64,000 nucleotides of DNA from Ensifer aridi (GTDB lineage Bacteria; Pseudomonadota; Alphaproteobacteria; Rhizobiales; Rhizobiaceae). The translations under genes and the position numbers were made by a program. This document shows positions 26,461-36,808 of the stretch, piece after piece. Location of the stretch: the NCBI RefSeq assembly GCF_002078505.1, contig NZ_LUAV01000002.1:145832-209831 (forward strand), given 5' to 3'. Within the stretch, counting starts at the first letter, position 1; the number at the start of each line of letters is the position of its first letter. Below the pieces are notes generated by a model. That model was not told the DNA's origin, did not search any database, and was given only the letters and a program-made list of their open reading frames with translations.

Positions 26461-26489
26461 ATTAGCCGGTCCGATGAGGAGACGAGCGT

Positions 26490-27107
26490 TTGTCTGATAC
26501 GACAACGGCTGAAAATGCAAACGAACCTCGGCTGATCACCGAGACGGGCCTCGACCGGCGCATTGCCGACATTATCGAGCCGGTGCTGGTTCAGATGGGC
26601 TTTCGCCTGGTGCGTGTGCGCATGTCCGGGCAGAACGGTCTGACGCTGCAGATCATGACCGAGCGCAACGACGGCACCATGACCGTCGAGGATTGCGAAG
26701 AGGTCTCGAAGGCGATCTCGCCGGTGCTCGATGTGGAAGATCCGATCGACAAGGCGTATCATCTCGAAGTGTCGTCGCCGGGTATCGATCGCCCGATGGT
26801 GCGCAGGTCCGATTTCGTCCGCTGGCAGGGCCATCTGATGAAGTGCGAGACCTCGGTGATGGTCGAGGGGCGTAAGCGCTTTCGCGGCAAGATCGTGGCG
26901 GTCACCGAGGACGGTTTTCGGCTCGAGCGTGATCAGCCGGCCTATGGCGAGGAGCCGACCGTCACCATCCCGTTCACGGCCCTTTCCGAAGCGCGGCTGA
27001 TCCTGACGGACGACCTCATCCGCGATGCGCTAACGGCCGACAAGAAGGCGAAGGCCGCGCGCGCCGCCAACGAAAACTTCGAAGACGAAGACAGAGATAG
27101 CGAATAA
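26490..27107 (+). CDS. rimP: Ribosome maturation factor RimP
   Basis: A 205-residue protein needed for 30S subunit maturation. The N-terminal alpha/beta domain (about 20-95; [11 protein letters not shown] is diagnostic) is followed by an SH3-like domain (95-165) and a Lys/Ala/Glu-rich tail of about 30 residues typical of Alphaproteobacteria. Translation starts at TTG 26490 with GAGGAGACG upstream; no in-frame ATG is close. It is the first gene of the rimP-nusA-ylxR-infB operon. Confidence 0.93.
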   Translation: MSDTTTAENANEPRLITETGLDRRIADIIEPVLVQMGFRLVRVRMSGQNGLTLQIMTERNDGTMTVEDCEEVSKAISPVLDVEDPIDKAYHLEVSSPGIDRPMVRRSDFVRWQGHLMKCETSVMVEGRKRFRGKIVAVTEDGFRLERDQPAYGEEPTVTIPFTALSEARLILTDDLIRDALTADKKAKAARAANENFEDEDRDSE

Positions 27108-27152
27108 GGCAGGGTGCGCCCTCGAGGCCTCTGCAACAGACGGAGACAAGAT

Positions 27153-28769
27153 ATGGCAGTCAGTGCTAACCGGCTCGAACTTCTGCAGATCGCAGATGCT
27201 GTGGCGCGCGAAAAGGTGATCGACCGTGAGATCGTTCTGGCCGCGATGGCTGACGCGATCCAGAAGGCGGCTCGCTCGCGTTATGGTTCGGAATCGAACA
27301 TCCGCGCGGACATCAATCCGAAGACCGGTGAAATCCGTCTCCAGCGCCTCCTGGAAGTGGTCGAGAAGGCCGAAGACTACTCGACCCAGATCCCGATCGA
27401 GCTCGCCCGCGACCGCAATCCGGACGCCAAGCTCGGTGATTTCATCGCCGACCCGCTGCCGCCGATGGATTTCGGCCGCATCGCCGCTCAATCCGCCAAG
27501 CAGGTGATCGTGCAGAAGGTGCGCGAGGCCGAGCGCGACCGTCAGTATGAGGAATTCAAGGACCGCGTCGGCGAGATCGTCAACGGCACCGTCAAGCGCG
27601 TCGAATATGGCAATGTCATCGTCGATCTCGGCCGTGGCGAGGGCATCATTCGCCGCGACGAGATGATCCCGCGCGAAAACATGCGCTACGGCGACCGCGT
27701 CCGCGCCTTCGTCTACGACGTCCGCCGCGAGCAGCGCGGCCCGCAGATCTTCCTGTCGCGCACGCATCCGCAGTTCATGGTGAAGCTCTTCACCATGGAA
27801 GTGCCGGAGATCTATGACGGCATCATCCAGATCAAGTCCGTTGCCCGCGACCCGGGTTCGCGCGCCAAGATCGCCGTCGTCTCGAACGACTCGTCGATCG
27901 ATCCCGTCGGCGCCTGCGTCGGCATGCGCGGCTCGCGCGTGCAGGCGGTCGTCGGCGAGCTCCAGGGCGAGAAGATCGACATCATCCCGTGGTCCCCGGA
28001 TCCGGCCTCCTTCATCGTCAATGCCCTGCAGCCGGCGGAAGTGACAAAGGTCGTCCTCGACGAGGACGCCGAGCGCATCGAGGTCGTGGTTCCGGACGAG
28101 CAGCTTTCGCTCGCCATCGGCCGTCGCGGCCAGAACGTCCGCCTCGCCTCGCAGCTTACCGGCTGGGATATCGATATCCTGACCGAGCAGGAAGAGAGCG
28201 AGCGGCGCCAGAAGGAATTCAACGAGCGCACCCAGCTCTTCATGGAGGCTTTGGACGTCGACGAGATGGTCGGCCAGGTGCTTGCCTCCGAAGGCTTTGC
28301 CCAGGTCGAAGAGCTTGCCTATGTCGAGCTCGACGAGATCGCCTCGATCGAGGGCTTCGACGAGGAGACCGCGACCGAGATCCAGACGCGCGCCCGCGAG
28401 TATCTCGACAAGATCGAGGCGGAGATGGACGCCAAGCGCCGGGAGCTCGGCGTTGCCGACGAGCTGCGCCAGATCGAGGGCCTCACCGGCCAGATGCTGG
28501 TGGCTCTCGGCGAGGAGGGCGTCAAGACGGTCGAGGATTTCGCCGGCTGCGCCGCCGACGATCTCGTCGGCTGGACCGAGCGCAAGGACGGCGAGACCAA
28601 GCGCTTCGAGGGCATCTTCTCGAAATTCGAGGTCACCCGTGAGGAGGCCGAGGCGATGATCGTTCAGGCGCGGCTTGCTGCCGGCTGGATCACCGAAGAG
28701 GATCTCGCGAAGGACGAGGAGCAGGATGAGGCGCTCGAGGTCGCCGAAGGCGCGGATCAGGACGCCTGA
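27153..28769 (+). CDS. nusA: Transcription termination/antitermination factor NusA
   Basis: A 538-residue RNA polymerase accessory protein. In order: N-terminal polymerase-binding domain (1-125), S1 domain (about 135-200), two KH domains (about 205-350, with G-M-R-G-S-R-V-Q and [10 protein letters not shown] loops), and C-terminal acidic helix-hairpin-helix repeats (about 365-510) ending in a very acidic tail. It starts at ATG 27153 after CGGAGA. ylxR follows after 5 bases. Confidence 0.95.
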   Translation: MAVSANRLELLQIADAVAREKVIDREIVLAAMADAIQKAARSRYGSESNIRADINPKTGEIRLQRLLEVVEKAEDYSTQIPIELARDRNPDAKLGDFIADPLPPMDFGRIAAQSAKQVIVQKVREAERDRQYEEFKDRVGEIVNGTVKRVEYGNVIVDLGRGEGIIRRDEMIPRENMRYGDRVRAFVYDVRREQRGPQIFLSRTHPQFMVKLFTMEVPEIYDGIIQIKSVARDPGSRAKIAVVSNDSSIDPVGACVGMRGSRVQAVVGELQGEKIDIIPWSPDPASFIVNALQPAEVTKVVLDEDAERIEVVVPDEQLSLAIGRRGQNVRLASQLTGWDIDILTEQEESERRQKEFNERTQLFMEALDVDEMVGQVLASEGFAQVEELAYVELDEIASIEGFDEETATEIQTRAREYLDKIEAEMDAKRRELGVADELRQIEGLTGQMLVALGEEGVKTVEDFAGCAADDLVGWTERKDGETKRFEGIFSKFEVTREEAEAMIVQARLAAGWITEEDLAKDEEQDEALEVAEGADQDA

Positions 28770-28774
28770 TCGCG

Positions 28775-29467
28775 ATGATCGTCGAGACCGAGGCCGACGC
28801 CCTGCCTTCGGACAAGGGGCCGAAGGACCGCAGCGGCAGCAGCCGGACCTGCATCGTCACGCGCGAGAGCGGCTCTCCCGATGAGCTGATACGCTTCGTT
28901 GCCGGGCCCGACGGTCGCATCGTGCCCGACCTGAAGCGGCAGCTTCCCGGGCGCGGCTGCTGGGTCAAGGCCGAGCGGGGGCTTGTCGAGAAGGCGGTGG
29001 CGAAGAAGCTCTTCGCCCGCGCGCTCCGGGCCGATGTCAATGCCGACGCGGCGCTTGCCGACGAGGTGGAGCGGCTTCTCGTCGAGCAGCTCGCTGGCAT
29101 GATGAACATGGCGCGCAAGGCGGGCCAGTTCGTCTCCGGTGCAATGAAGACGGAGCAGGCGGTGCGTGGTCTCGCGGCGCTTGCCGTCTTCCACGCGATC
29201 GATGCGGCCGCCGATGGCGTCCGCAAGATCGATCAGGCTCGCAAGGCGATGAGCTTCGTCAGCGAGGACGAAAAGGAAATACCCGCCTTCCGCCCCTTCA
29301 CGGCGGCGGAAATGGACGGACTTTTGGGAAGTAATGCCTTTATCCATGCCGCAGCGCTTGCAGGGCAGGCGGGTGAGGGTGTAGTGAAGCGCGCAATCAT
29401 GCTCGAAAAGTACCGAGGATCCGTCCCGGTCCGGGCCGAAGGCGGCGCTGGCAAGCCACAGCAATGA
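28775..29467 (+). CDS. YlxR / DUF448 RNA-binding protein fused to L7Ae-like domain
   Basis: A 230-residue protein. The first part (about 20-100) is a YlxR domain with the S-R-T-C-I-V-T and G-R-G-C-W-V hallmarks; the second (about 105-190) is an L7Ae/L30e-like RNA-binding fold (A-R-K-A-G-Q-F-V-S-G). In Firmicutes these are two proteins (YlxR and YlxQ) in the same nusA-infB operon; in rhizobia they are fused. YlxR is reported to affect RNase P and transcription. Its role here is not established. Confidence 0.88.
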   Translation: MIVETEADALPSDKGPKDRSGSSRTCIVTRESGSPDELIRFVAGPDGRIVPDLKRQLPGRGCWVKAERGLVEKAVAKKLFARALRADVNADAALADEVERLLVEQLAGMMNMARKAGQFVSGAMKTEQAVRGLAALAVFHAIDAAADGVRKIDQARKAMSFVSEDEKEIPAFRPFTAAEMDGLLGSNAFIHAAALAGQAGEGVVKRAIMLEKYRGSVPVRAEGGAGKPQQ

Positions 29468-29572
29468 CACGCGTCACCGGCAGATGCCGGCATCGCGAGC
29501 GCTGTTCGAGACAAATTGGAAGACGGGGTCAGGTGTTACGCATCCGGCCCTGATCGCTAGGAACGGAACGGA

Positions 29573-32239
29573 ATGACCGACAACAAAGACGACAAGACAC
29601 TCAGCGTAGCGGGCAAGAAGACGCTGACCCTGAAACCCTCCGGGGTGCAGCAGGGCACGGTGCGCCAGGATATGGGCCGCGGTCGCACCAAGGCGGTCGT
29701 GGTCGAAACCAAGAAGAAGTTCGGCAGCCTGACGCGGCACAAGGACGAGCGGCCGATTACGCCGGTGAGTGCGACGCCCGCGGCTCGGCCCGCCGAGCCG
29801 CGGCCCGTTCAGCCGCATCCGGCCGGCCGTCCGGCGCCGCAGCCACAGCCACATCAGCCGCGTGCGGAGCAGAACCGTCCCCGGGTCGGCGTCGTCCTAA
29901 ACGACCTCTCGGCCGGTGAGATGGAAGCCCGCCGTCGCGCCCTTGCCGAAGCCCAGGTTCGCGATGCCGAGGAAGCCAAGCGCCGCGCTGAAGAGGAAGC
30001 GCGCCGCCGTGTGGAGGAAGAGGCGCGCATCGCCCGTGAGAAGGAAGAAGCTGCCCGTCGCGCCGCCGAGGAGGCCGCGCGTCCAGCAGCCGAGAAGGCT
30101 CAGGAGAGTCTCGAGGACGAGCGCCCGGTCGTCGCCGAGCGCCGCCCTGATGCCCGCCCGCAGCCGGTGCGTCCGGCTCCCGCCGCGCCCACGCCCGAGG
30201 CTCCGGTAAGCCCGGCGCTTCGTGGCCGCCGGCCGAGCCTCGAGGACGAGGATGAACGCCCGCGCGGCGGCGCCGCTGCCGTCCGTGGCAAGGTAGCGCG
30301 TCCGGAGCCGGCAAAGCCCGTCACCCGTCCGAAGGGCGACGATGGCCGCCGCCAGGGCAAGCTGACGCTTACGGCCGCCGTCGACGAGGACGGTGGTCAG
30401 CGCGGCCGCTCGCTCTCGGCGATGCGTCGCCGTCAGGAGAAGTTCAAGCGCAGCCAGATGCAGGAAACGCGCGAGAAGATCTCGCGTGAAGTCGTGCTGC
30501 CGGAGACCATCACGATTCAGGAACTGTCGCAGCGCATGTCCGAACGCGCCGTCGACGTCATCAAGTTCCTGATGAAGGAAGGGCAGATGATGAAGCCGGG
30601 CGACCTGATCGATGCCGATCTCGCCGAGCTCATCGCCGGTGAATTCGGCCACACGGTTAAGCGCGTCTCCGAGTCGGACGTCGAGGAAGGTATCTTCAAC
30701 ATTGCCGACGCCGCAGAAGAGATGGTGGCGCGTCCGCCGATCGTGACGATCATGGGTCACGTCGACCACGGCAAGACCTCGCTGCTCGACGCGATCCGGC
30801 ACGCCAACGTGGTTGCCGGCGAAGCGGGCGGCATTACCCAGCATATCGGCGCCTATCAGGTCGAGCAGAACGGCCAGAAGATCACCTTCATCGACACGCC
30901 CGGCCACGCCGCCTTCACGGCCATGCGCGCCCGCGGCGCCCAGGCGACGGACATTGCCGTCCTCGTCGTCGCGGCCGATGACAGCGTGATGCCGCAGACG
31001 ATCGAATCGATCAACCACGCCAAGGCGGCGAACGTGCCGATCATCGTGGCGATCAACAAGATCGACAAGCCGACCGCCAACCCGCAGAAGGTTCGCACCG
31101 AGCTGCTGCAGCATGAGGTCTTCGTCGAATCCATGGGCGGTGAGGTTCTCGACGTCGAGGTTTCGGCGAAGAACCATACGAACCTCGACAAGCTGCTCGA
31201 AGCGATCCTGCTGCAGGCCGAAATTCTCGACCTCAAGGCCAATGCCAACCGGACGGCCGAGGGTGTCGTCGTCGAGGCCGAGCTCGACCGCGGCCGCGGT
31301 GCGGTTGCCACCGTCCTCGTTCAGAAGGGCACGCTGACGCCCGGCCAGATCATCGTCGCGGGCGACCAGTGGGGCCGCGTACGCGCGCTTGTCAACGACA
31401 AGGGCGAGCATGTGAAGTCCGCCGGACCGTCGACACCGGTGGAGGTCCTCGGCCTCTCCGGCACGCCGGCCGCCGGCGACCGCTTCGCGGTCGTCGAGAA
31501 CGAGAGCCGTGCGCGCGAGATTTCCGAATATCGCCAGCGGCTTGCCCGCGAGAAGGCGGTTGCACGCCAGTCCGGCTCGCGCGGTTCGCTCGAGCAGATG
31601 ATGAGCCAGCTACAGACCTCCGGCGTCAAGGAGTTCCCGCTGGTCGTCAAGGGCGACGTGCAGGGCTCGATCGAAGCGATCTCCGGTGCGCTGGAGAAGC
31701 TCGGCACCGACGAAGTGCGCGCGCGCATCGTCCATTCGGGTGCCGGCGGCATCACCGAGTCGGACATCTCGCTCGCGGAAGCCTCGAATGCCGCCATCAT
31801 CGGCTTCAACGTCCGCGCCAACAAGCAGGCGCGCGACGCGGCCGAGCGCGCCGGCATCGAGATACGCTACTACAACATCATCTACGACCTGGTGGATGAC
31901 GTTAAGGCGGCGATGTCCGGTCTGCTTTCGCCGGAACGGCGCGAGACCTTCCTCGGAAATGCCGAGATCCTGGAGGTGTTCAACATCACCAAGGTCGGCA
32001 AGGTCGCGGGTTGCCGCGTCACCGAGGGCAAGGTCGAGCGTGGCGTCGGCGTCCGCCTCGTGCGCGACAACGTCGTTATCCACGAAGGCAAGCTCAAGAC
32101 GCTCAAGCGCTTCAAGGACGAGGTCTCCGAGGTACAGTCCGGCCAGGAATGCGGCATGGCCTTCGAGAATTACGAGGACATCCGCCCCGGCGACACGATC
32201 GAGTGCTTCCGCGTCGAACACGTCACGCGGACGCTCTGA
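29573..32239 (+). CDS. infB: Translation initiation factor IF-2
   Basis: An 888-residue GTPase that places initiator tRNA on the 30S subunit. The N-terminal 300 residues are Arg/Pro/Glu-rich with a charged A-x-x-R-R-A-E-E-E helix, typical of alphaproteobacterial IF-2. An IF2_N helical domain follows, then the G domain with G-H-V-D-H-G-K-T (about residue 396), D-T-P-G-H-A and N-K-I-D, and domains II to IV. The gap before it (29468-29572) has no terminator, consistent with one operon from rimP. Confidence 0.96.
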   Translation: MTDNKDDKTLSVAGKKTLTLKPSGVQQGTVRQDMGRGRTKAVVVETKKKFGSLTRHKDERPITPVSATPAARPAEPRPVQPHPAGRPAPQPQPHQPRAEQNRPRVGVVLNDLSAGEMEARRRALAEAQVRDAEEAKRRAEEEARRRVEEEARIAREKEEAARRAAEEAARPAAEKAQESLEDERPVVAERRPDARPQPVRPAPAAPTPEAPVSPALRGRRPSLEDEDERPRGGAAAVRGKVARPEPAKPVTRPKGDDGRRQGKLTLTAAVDEDGGQRGRSLSAMRRRQEKFKRSQMQETREKISREVVLPETITIQELSQRMSERAVDVIKFLMKEGQMMKPGDLIDADLAELIAGEFGHTVKRVSESDVEEGIFNIADAAEEMVARPPIVTIMGHVDHGKTSLLDAIRHANVVAGEAGGITQHIGAYQVEQNGQKITFIDTPGHAAFTAMRARGAQATDIAVLVVAADDSVMPQTIESINHAKAANVPIIVAINKIDKPTANPQKVRTELLQHEVFVESMGGEVLDVEVSAKNHTNLDKLLEAILLQAEILDLKANANRTAEGVVVEAELDRGRGAVATVLVQKGTLTPGQIIVAGDQWGRVRALVNDKGEHVKSAGPSTPVEVLGLSGTPAAGDRFAVVENESRAREISEYRQRLAREKAVARQSGSRGSLEQMMSQLQTSGVKEFPLVVKGDVQGSIEAISGALEKLGTDEVRARIVHSGAGGITESDISLAEASNAAIIGFNVRANKQARDAAERAGIEIRYYNIIYDLVDDVKAAMSGLLSPERRETFLGNAEILEVFNITKVGKVAGCRVTEGKVERGVGVRLVRDNVVIHEGKLKTLKRFKDEVSEVQSGQECGMAFENYEDIRPGDTIECFRVEHVTRTL

Positions 32240-32300
32240 GCGGGTTGAGGAAAAGTGCGAAGCGGTTTTGCGCTCGCATCCCGCTCCATTTCTAAGGGCA

Positions 32301-32346
32301 GATCACGGTCAGGATTTGGATTGCATCAATCCAAATCCTCGTGATC
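32301..32346. repeat. Long perfect hairpin, RIME-like intergenic repeat
   Basis: AGGATTTGGATTG (32311-32323) and CAATCCAAATCCT (32327-32339) pair perfectly around a 3-base loop, and GATCACG (32301-32307) pairs with CGTGATC (32340-32346) outside a 3-base bulge. The sequence just before it (32253-32290) has the AAGCGGTTTT-GCGCTCGCATCCCGCTC type module seen in rhizobial RIME elements. Confidence 0.7.
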
Positions 32347-32369
32347 CGTGTCGATCCGGCAGGAGATTG

Positions 32370-32406
32370 GCGAGCGCCGGATCGGCTCCGGCGCTCGCAT
32401 TTTTTT
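32370..32406 (+). terminator. Rho-independent terminator of the rimP-infB operon
   Basis: GCGAGCGCCGG (32370-32380) pairs perfectly with CCGGCGCTCGC (32388-32398), followed by a run of seven T residues. It separates infB from rbfA. Confidence 0.88.
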
Positions 32407-32510
32407 GAGCGAGGAATAGCGCGCGGTTGTCCGCCCGCCTCTCGCATGTTGGAACCGACCACGCTTCGACCAGGCTCAATGCGGCCCGACGTCGTGGTCC
32501 AGGGTAAGGT

Positions 32511-32921
32511 ATGATGACCAAATCCACATCTTCCGCTCCGTCCCAGCGCATGCTGCGCGTCGGCGAACAGGTGCGCGCCGCGATCACGCAGGTGCTGCAG
32601 CGCGGCGAAGTGCGTGATCCGCTGATCGAAAAGACGGTGATTTCCATTTCGGAAGTCCGCATGTCGCCTGATTTGAAGATCGCCACCGCCTATGTGACGC
32701 CGCTCGGGCTCAAGGATCACGCGGCGGTCATCGACGCGCTGAACAAGCATGCTAAGTACATTCGCGGCCGGCTCGGGCCGCAGCTCCGGCAGATGAAATA
32801 CATGCCGGATGTGCGCTTCCGCGACGATACCAGCTTCGAAAACTACCAGAAGATCGACGAGTTGCTGCGCTCCCCCGAAGTCAGCCGAGACCTCGATTCC
32901 GATACCGACGATAAAGAATAA
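32511..32921 (+). CDS. rbfA: 30S ribosome-binding factor RbfA
   Basis: A 136-residue KH-like protein for late maturation of the 16S rRNA 5' end and cold growth. The opening [12 protein letters not shown] and the D-L-K-I-A-T-A-Y-V segment are diagnostic. It starts with two consecutive ATG codons; GTAAGG lies immediately upstream and suits the second (32514). truB begins 8 bases after its stop. Confidence 0.94.
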   Translation: MMTKSTSSAPSQRMLRVGEQVRAAITQVLQRGEVRDPLIEKTVISISEVRMSPDLKIATAYVTPLGLKDHAAVIDALNKHAKYIRGRLGPQLRQMKYMPDVRFRDDTSFENYQKIDELLRSPEVSRDLDSDTDDKE

Positions 32922-32929
32922 GAAGACCA

Positions 32930-33865
32930 ATGTCCAAGCCGCGCAAACCCAAGGGCCGTCCGATTTCGGGCTGGCTAATCCTCGACAAGCCCCTCGATTT
33001 CGGCTCGACCGAGGCGGTGTCCAAGATCAAGTGGCTGTTCAAGGCGCAGAAGGCCGGCCACGCCGGTACGCTCGATCCGCTGGCTTCCGGCATGCTGCCG
33101 ATCGCGCTCGGCGACGCGACGAAGACCGTGCCTTACGTCATGGACGGCCGCAAGATCTATGAGTTCACGGTCGCCTGGGGCGAGGAGCGCTCCACCGACG
33201 ACCTCGAGGGCCAGGTCGTCCGTTCTTCAGCGGCACGGCCGACCGAGGAGGCGATCCGCGCCCTTCTGCCGAAATACACGGGCGTGATCAGCCAGGTGCC
33301 GCCGCAGTTTTCCGCGATCAAGATCGACGGCGAACGCGCCTACGATCTCGCGCGTGACGGCGAGACGGTCGAGATCCCGGCGCGCGAGGTGGAAGTATTC
33401 CGTCTGTCGCTGATCGGCTCGACGCCGCATCTCGCCCATTTCGAGATCGAATGCGGCAAGGGCACCTACGTCCGATCGCTCGCCCGCGACATGGGCCGCG
33501 ACCTCGGCTGCTACGGCCACATCGCGTCTCTGCGTCGTACCTTCGTCGCCCCTTTCGGCGAGGAGGACATGGTACCGCTCGCCGATCTCGTCGCGCTGGA
33601 GAAGATCGAGGACGATGCCGAGCGGCTCGCTGCTCTGGACGAGTTCCTGATCGAGACCGGCGAGGCTCTTTCGGACCTGCCGCACGTTGCCGTCAACGAC
33701 GACCAGGCGCACCGCTTGCGGATGGGCAACCCCATCATCCTGCGCGGCCGCGACGCGCCGCTGCCGGCCGCCGAGGCCTATGCGACGGCGCGTGGAAAAC
33801 TCGTGGCGATCGGCGAGATCGCCGAGGGAGAGTTTCGCCCGAAGCGGGTGTTCGCCACCCAGTGA
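32930..33865 (+). CDS. truB: tRNA pseudouridine(55) synthase
   Basis: A 311-residue enzyme that makes pseudouridine 55 in the T-loop of tRNAs. The catalytic aspartate lies in [11 protein letters not shown], near residue 46. [10 protein letters not shown] and [10 protein letters not shown] are further TruB motifs; the C-terminal part forms the short PUA-like end. It is coupled to rbfA as in most rhizobia. Confidence 0.95.
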   Translation: MSKPRKPKGRPISGWLILDKPLDFGSTEAVSKIKWLFKAQKAGHAGTLDPLASGMLPIALGDATKTVPYVMDGRKIYEFTVAWGEERSTDDLEGQVVRSSAARPTEEAIRALLPKYTGVISQVPPQFSAIKIDGERAYDLARDGETVEIPAREVEVFRLSLIGSTPHLAHFEIECGKGTYVRSLARDMGRDLGCYGHIASLRRTFVAPFGEEDMVPLADLVALEKIEDDAERLAALDEFLIETGEALSDLPHVAVNDDQAHRLRMGNPIILRGRDAPLPAAEAYATARGKLVAIGEIAEGEFRPKRVFATQ

Positions 33866-33954
33866 TTCTGCGGGTCAAAAAATCTGTCTGGCTCGTCTAA
33901 GATCGAGCCGCGCGGCGCAAGCGGCGTATACTGCCTTTTGCTGAGGCGCTTGCC

Positions 33955-34073
33955 CCTTACCCTAACCCTCTCCCACGCAGGGAAGAGGGGACTTTGGGAG
34001 CGCGCCGCGAGTCCCTTCTCCCCGTCGAGACGGGGATTAGGTCGCCCGCAAGCCGGATGAGGGGCGGATGCAG
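33955..34073. repeat. Dispersed intergenic repeat (CCTCATCCGGC / CTTCTCCCC type), copy 1
   Basis: This stretch contains CCCTAACCCTCTCCC, CCTTCTCCCCGTC with its partner GACGGGG, and GCCGGATGAGGGGCG. The same modules return, in other order or orientation, at 40122-40282 and 51043-51140. It fills most of the truB to histidine kinase gap. Confidence 0.6.
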
Positions 34074-34132
34074 CCGGAAAGTTGCGTCCCCGCTCCAGCA
34101 GTGCGGCAAAGGATGGCGAAAGGCGGCCCCGG

Positions 34133-35851
34133 GTGGACGAGGCGTCAGGCAAGAAATTGGGAAGCGCTTCATCCGGTGGCCTGCAGGCCCTCGGGGGATT
34201 CGTTCGCCGGCACCTCAGGCGCCCGTTCAGCTTCTACCTGATCTCGTTATTGCTGATCGCAATCATACCGCCGTTCATCTTTTCGTCCGTGATCCTGCAG
34301 CGCAACATGGATGCACAGCAAGCGGTAGTGAATTCGCTGCTCAGGGCTTCGACGGGATCCGTCGCGCGCATCGTCGAACGCGAGGTCGACGGCATGTTCG
34401 CCACGCTTGGTGTGCTCTCGAAATCAAGGGCAGTTGATCTTCGTGACCTGCGCACTTTCTACGCCAACGCGTCGACCGCTCTGGCGCAAACGGATTCCGA
34501 TCTGGTGGTCGTGGACAGCAAACGGAACCTGCAACTGAACACCAGCCTTCCCTATGGAACGCTGCTCGGACGGGCTCCGGACCCGGAAATCGACCGCGCT
34601 CTGCAGAGCACGGCGCCACTTGTTTCCGGCGTGTTCTTCGACGAAGCGGTGAAGAGATGGGTCTTCAACGCCTACCTCCCGATAACGGCTCCTGACGGCG
34701 AAAAGTATCTGCTGGGCCTCGCGCAAGACGCCAGGAGCATGGCAAAGGCGGTCAATCGCGATACGCTTTCGCCCGGCTGGAATGCCGCGCTCGTCGACGG
34801 ACAAGGCAGGGTGGTCGCTTCCTCGGATGCCTCGATGAAGCCCGGCGATCGGTTCTTCCTCGACATGCTCCCGAGGATCAGCATAGGCATCGGCAATGTC
34901 AGCAAAGGTGGGGTGGACTATCGCGTCGCGTCGGAATTTTCGGTCATAACCGGTTGGCGGATCGTCGCGTGGGCCCCGAGCGAGATCGTCGATCAGCCGA
35001 TGTTCTGGTCGTTCCTTTGGCTGTCGCTCGGTGGCATCATCTTCGCAAGCCTTGCCATCGCAGGCTCATGGACGATCGCCCGTCTGCTGACGCAAGGCGT
35101 CAGGCTGCTGGCGCTGGATGCGCGCCGCCTCGGCGCGGGCGAACCGATCCAGCCGCGGCGATACATGATCACCGAAGTAGAGGCCGTATCGGCAGCGCTC
35201 GCGAGCGCAGCGGAGGCTCGCAGGAAGGCCGAATGGGAGATCCGCCTCCTGATGCGGGAAGTCGCACATCGCGCGAAGAACCAACTCACGGTCATCCAGT
35301 CGATGCTGGCGCAGTCCGCCTATTCGGCGGAGGACACGTCGGAATTCGTCGACGCGTTCCGCAAACGCCTCGCCGGCCTTGCCCGGTCGACCGATCTGAT
35401 GCTGACCAATGCCGGCCTTGGCGTCGATTTCCGCGAATTGGCGCAGAACCAGCTCCAGCCCTTCATGCCGGACGATCAGAAGCGCGTCGTGCTCTCCGGT
35501 CCCCCCTTGCGGCTGGACGCGCAGATGGCGCAGACGCTGGGCATGGCGCTTCACGAGTTGGCGACCAACGCGATAAAGCATGGCGCGTTGGCCAACGCGA
35601 CGGGCGCCATCCGGCTCGAATGGAGGGTTTCGGACGGCGCGATCGAGATTCACTGGCGCGAGACCGGCGCCGATATCGTCGAGCCGGCGGAGGCAGCGGT
35701 TCGCAAAGGCTTCGGAACCGTCGTGCTCGAGCGCATGCTTGGTCTGGCACTGCACGCCGAGCTCAAACGGACGATGCATGCGGACGGTATCGAATGGCGG
35801 ATACTCATCCCGCGCGACGATCGCGACGCCTCGCGCGAGGCGGCCAGCTAA
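34133..35851 (+). CDS. HWE-family sensor histidine kinase with Cache domain
   Basis: A membrane sensor kinase of about 572 residues. A first helix (F-Y-L-I-S-L-L-L-I-A-I-I-P, near residue 40) and a second (near 310) enclose a periplasmic Cache domain; a HAMP-like linker follows. The phosphorylated histidine is in M-R-E-V-A-H-R-A-K-N-Q-L, and the ATPase part has H-E-L-A-T-N-A-I-K-H-G-A-L and W-R-E, which define the HWE class. I prefer GTG 34133, preceded by GAAAGGCGG, over TTG 34082, which lies in repeat DNA. No response regulator is adjacent. Confidence 0.85.
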   Translation: MDEASGKKLGSASSGGLQALGGFVRRHLRRPFSFYLISLLLIAIIPPFIFSSVILQRNMDAQQAVVNSLLRASTGSVARIVEREVDGMFATLGVLSKSRAVDLRDLRTFYANASTALAQTDSDLVVVDSKRNLQLNTSLPYGTLLGRAPDPEIDRALQSTAPLVSGVFFDEAVKRWVFNAYLPITAPDGEKYLLGLAQDARSMAKAVNRDTLSPGWNAALVDGQGRVVASSDASMKPGDRFFLDMLPRISIGIGNVSKGGVDYRVASEFSVITGWRIVAWAPSEIVDQPMFWSFLWLSLGGIIFASLAIAGSWTIARLLTQGVRLLALDARRLGAGEPIQPRRYMITEVEAVSAALASAAEARRKAEWEIRLLMREVAHRAKNQLTVIQSMLAQSAYSAEDTSEFVDAFRKRLAGLARSTDLMLTNAGLGVDFRELAQNQLQPFMPDDQKRVVLSGPPLRLDAQMAQTLGMALHELATNAIKHGALANATGAIRLEWRVSDGAIEIHWRETGADIVEPAEAAVRKGFGTVVLERMLGLALHAELKRTMHADGIEWRILIPRDDRDASREAAS

Positions 35852-36077
35852 TGCCATCGGCCGCCTGTCACAGCCTCGGAATCATCTCACCGGCTGAGGG
35901 CCTGACGGGCCGGTGCAAGGCGAGCGCTCTTGCGGATTTCATGACCCTTTCCTTTTGGATCGGTTTCGGTTATAGGCACGCCAGCGAAAGGCAAGGCCTC
36001 TTCGTATGAACGGCCGCGGCTGGACGACATCCCGGCTGCCGGCGACCCTTGAAATCCTCGAACGAAAGGATCACGCG

Positions 36078-36347
36078 ATGTCGATCACTGCAGAGCGCAA
36101 AGCTCAGCTCATCAAGGAATTCGCAACCGCCGAAGGTGACACCGGTTCTCCGGAAGTACAGGTTGCACTCCTGACGGAACGGATTAACAACCTGACCGAA
36201 CACTTCAAGGACCACAAGAAGGATAATCACTCCCGTCGTGGTCTTCTCGCGCTGGTTTCCAGCCGTCGTTCGCTCCTCGACTATCTGAAGAAGAAAGACG
36301 AAGCGCGCTACAACAAGCTGATCGGTGCCCTGGGCATCCGTCGCTAA
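36078..36347 (+). CDS. rpsO: 30S ribosomal protein S15
   Basis: An 89-residue helical protein that binds the central domain of 16S rRNA. The opening S-I-T-A-E-R-K and the D-H-H-K-like [13 protein letters not shown] segment are family markers. GAAAGGA lies before the ATG at 36078. A strong terminator follows, so rpsO is mostly transcribed apart from pnp. Confidence 0.97.
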   Translation: MSITAERKAQLIKEFATAEGDTGSPEVQVALLTERINNLTEHFKDHKKDNHSRRGLLALVSSRRSLLDYLKKKDEARYNKLIGALGIRR

Positions 36348-36356
36348 GAGAGTTGT

Positions 36357-36391
36357 CCGGCGGGTCGCTTGCGCGATCCGCCGGCTTTTTT
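36357..36391 (+). terminator. Rho-independent terminator of rpsO
   Basis: CCGGCGGGTCGC and GCGATCCGCCGG pair over 12 positions around TTGC, followed by CTTTTTTT. Confidence 0.92.
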
Positions 36392-36428
36392 ACTGCAGCG
36401 CCGCGCGTTTTGTCAGACGTGCAACGGT

Positions 36429-36499
36429 CGCTGTAGCACTCTGAGTTGCCGCATGTTTTTATCCTTGAATCGACTACGATTTAAGGAAATATGCAGTAG
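36429..36499 (+). repeat. Dispersed palindromic repeat, copy B
   Basis: Same family as 9966-10039. It opens GCTGTAGCACTCTGAGT; the outer arms are GCATGTTT / AAATATGC, and the inner arms ATCCTTGAATCG / CGATTTAAGGA with a G-T pair. It lies between the rpsO terminator and the pnp leader. Confidence 0.78.
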
Positions 36500-36522
36500 G
36501 GCGCTTGACCGCCCGACTAATC

Positions 36523-36657
36523 GTCTCTCCCTAGGCGCCGCAGGCGCAGGGACCCGGAGAGACCGTCCAGCGGACCGGATGGGCCGGGACCGCGGATCAA
36601 CCGATGGCCCGTCATGGGGCAGGATTGCAGGATGCTTCGGCGCCTGCTTGCCGAAGC
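36523..36657 (+). promoter_or_regulatory. Structured pnp leader RNA (two strong hairpins)
   Basis: The 310-base stretch before pnp contains GTCTCTCC (36523-36530) pairing with GGAGAGAC (36556-36563), with GGCGCC-rich inner pairing, and GCTTCGGC (36634-36641) pairing with GCCGAAGC (36650-36657). In E. coli the pnp leader hairpin is cut by RNase III and PNPase then represses its own translation; a similar control is plausible here. No gene is visible in this gap. Confidence 0.5.
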
Positions 36658-36808
36658 GGCTGCCACGGGCAGCTCGGCAAGAGGTTTGGCGGCCGGTTCT
36701 TTCTTGAAGCCTCCCGTTGTCTTGCCCGTGATGCGCCACACCAAGCGGCTTTGAGATCGCCCGCGCTTTATGAGCCGCGGAAGGTCTGCCGCACACGAAG
36801 GACAGAAC

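Noticed and set aside
29897..31411. A 504-codon frame antisense to infB
   Set aside because: It reflects codon bias; the sense strand is certain from the GTPase motifs.
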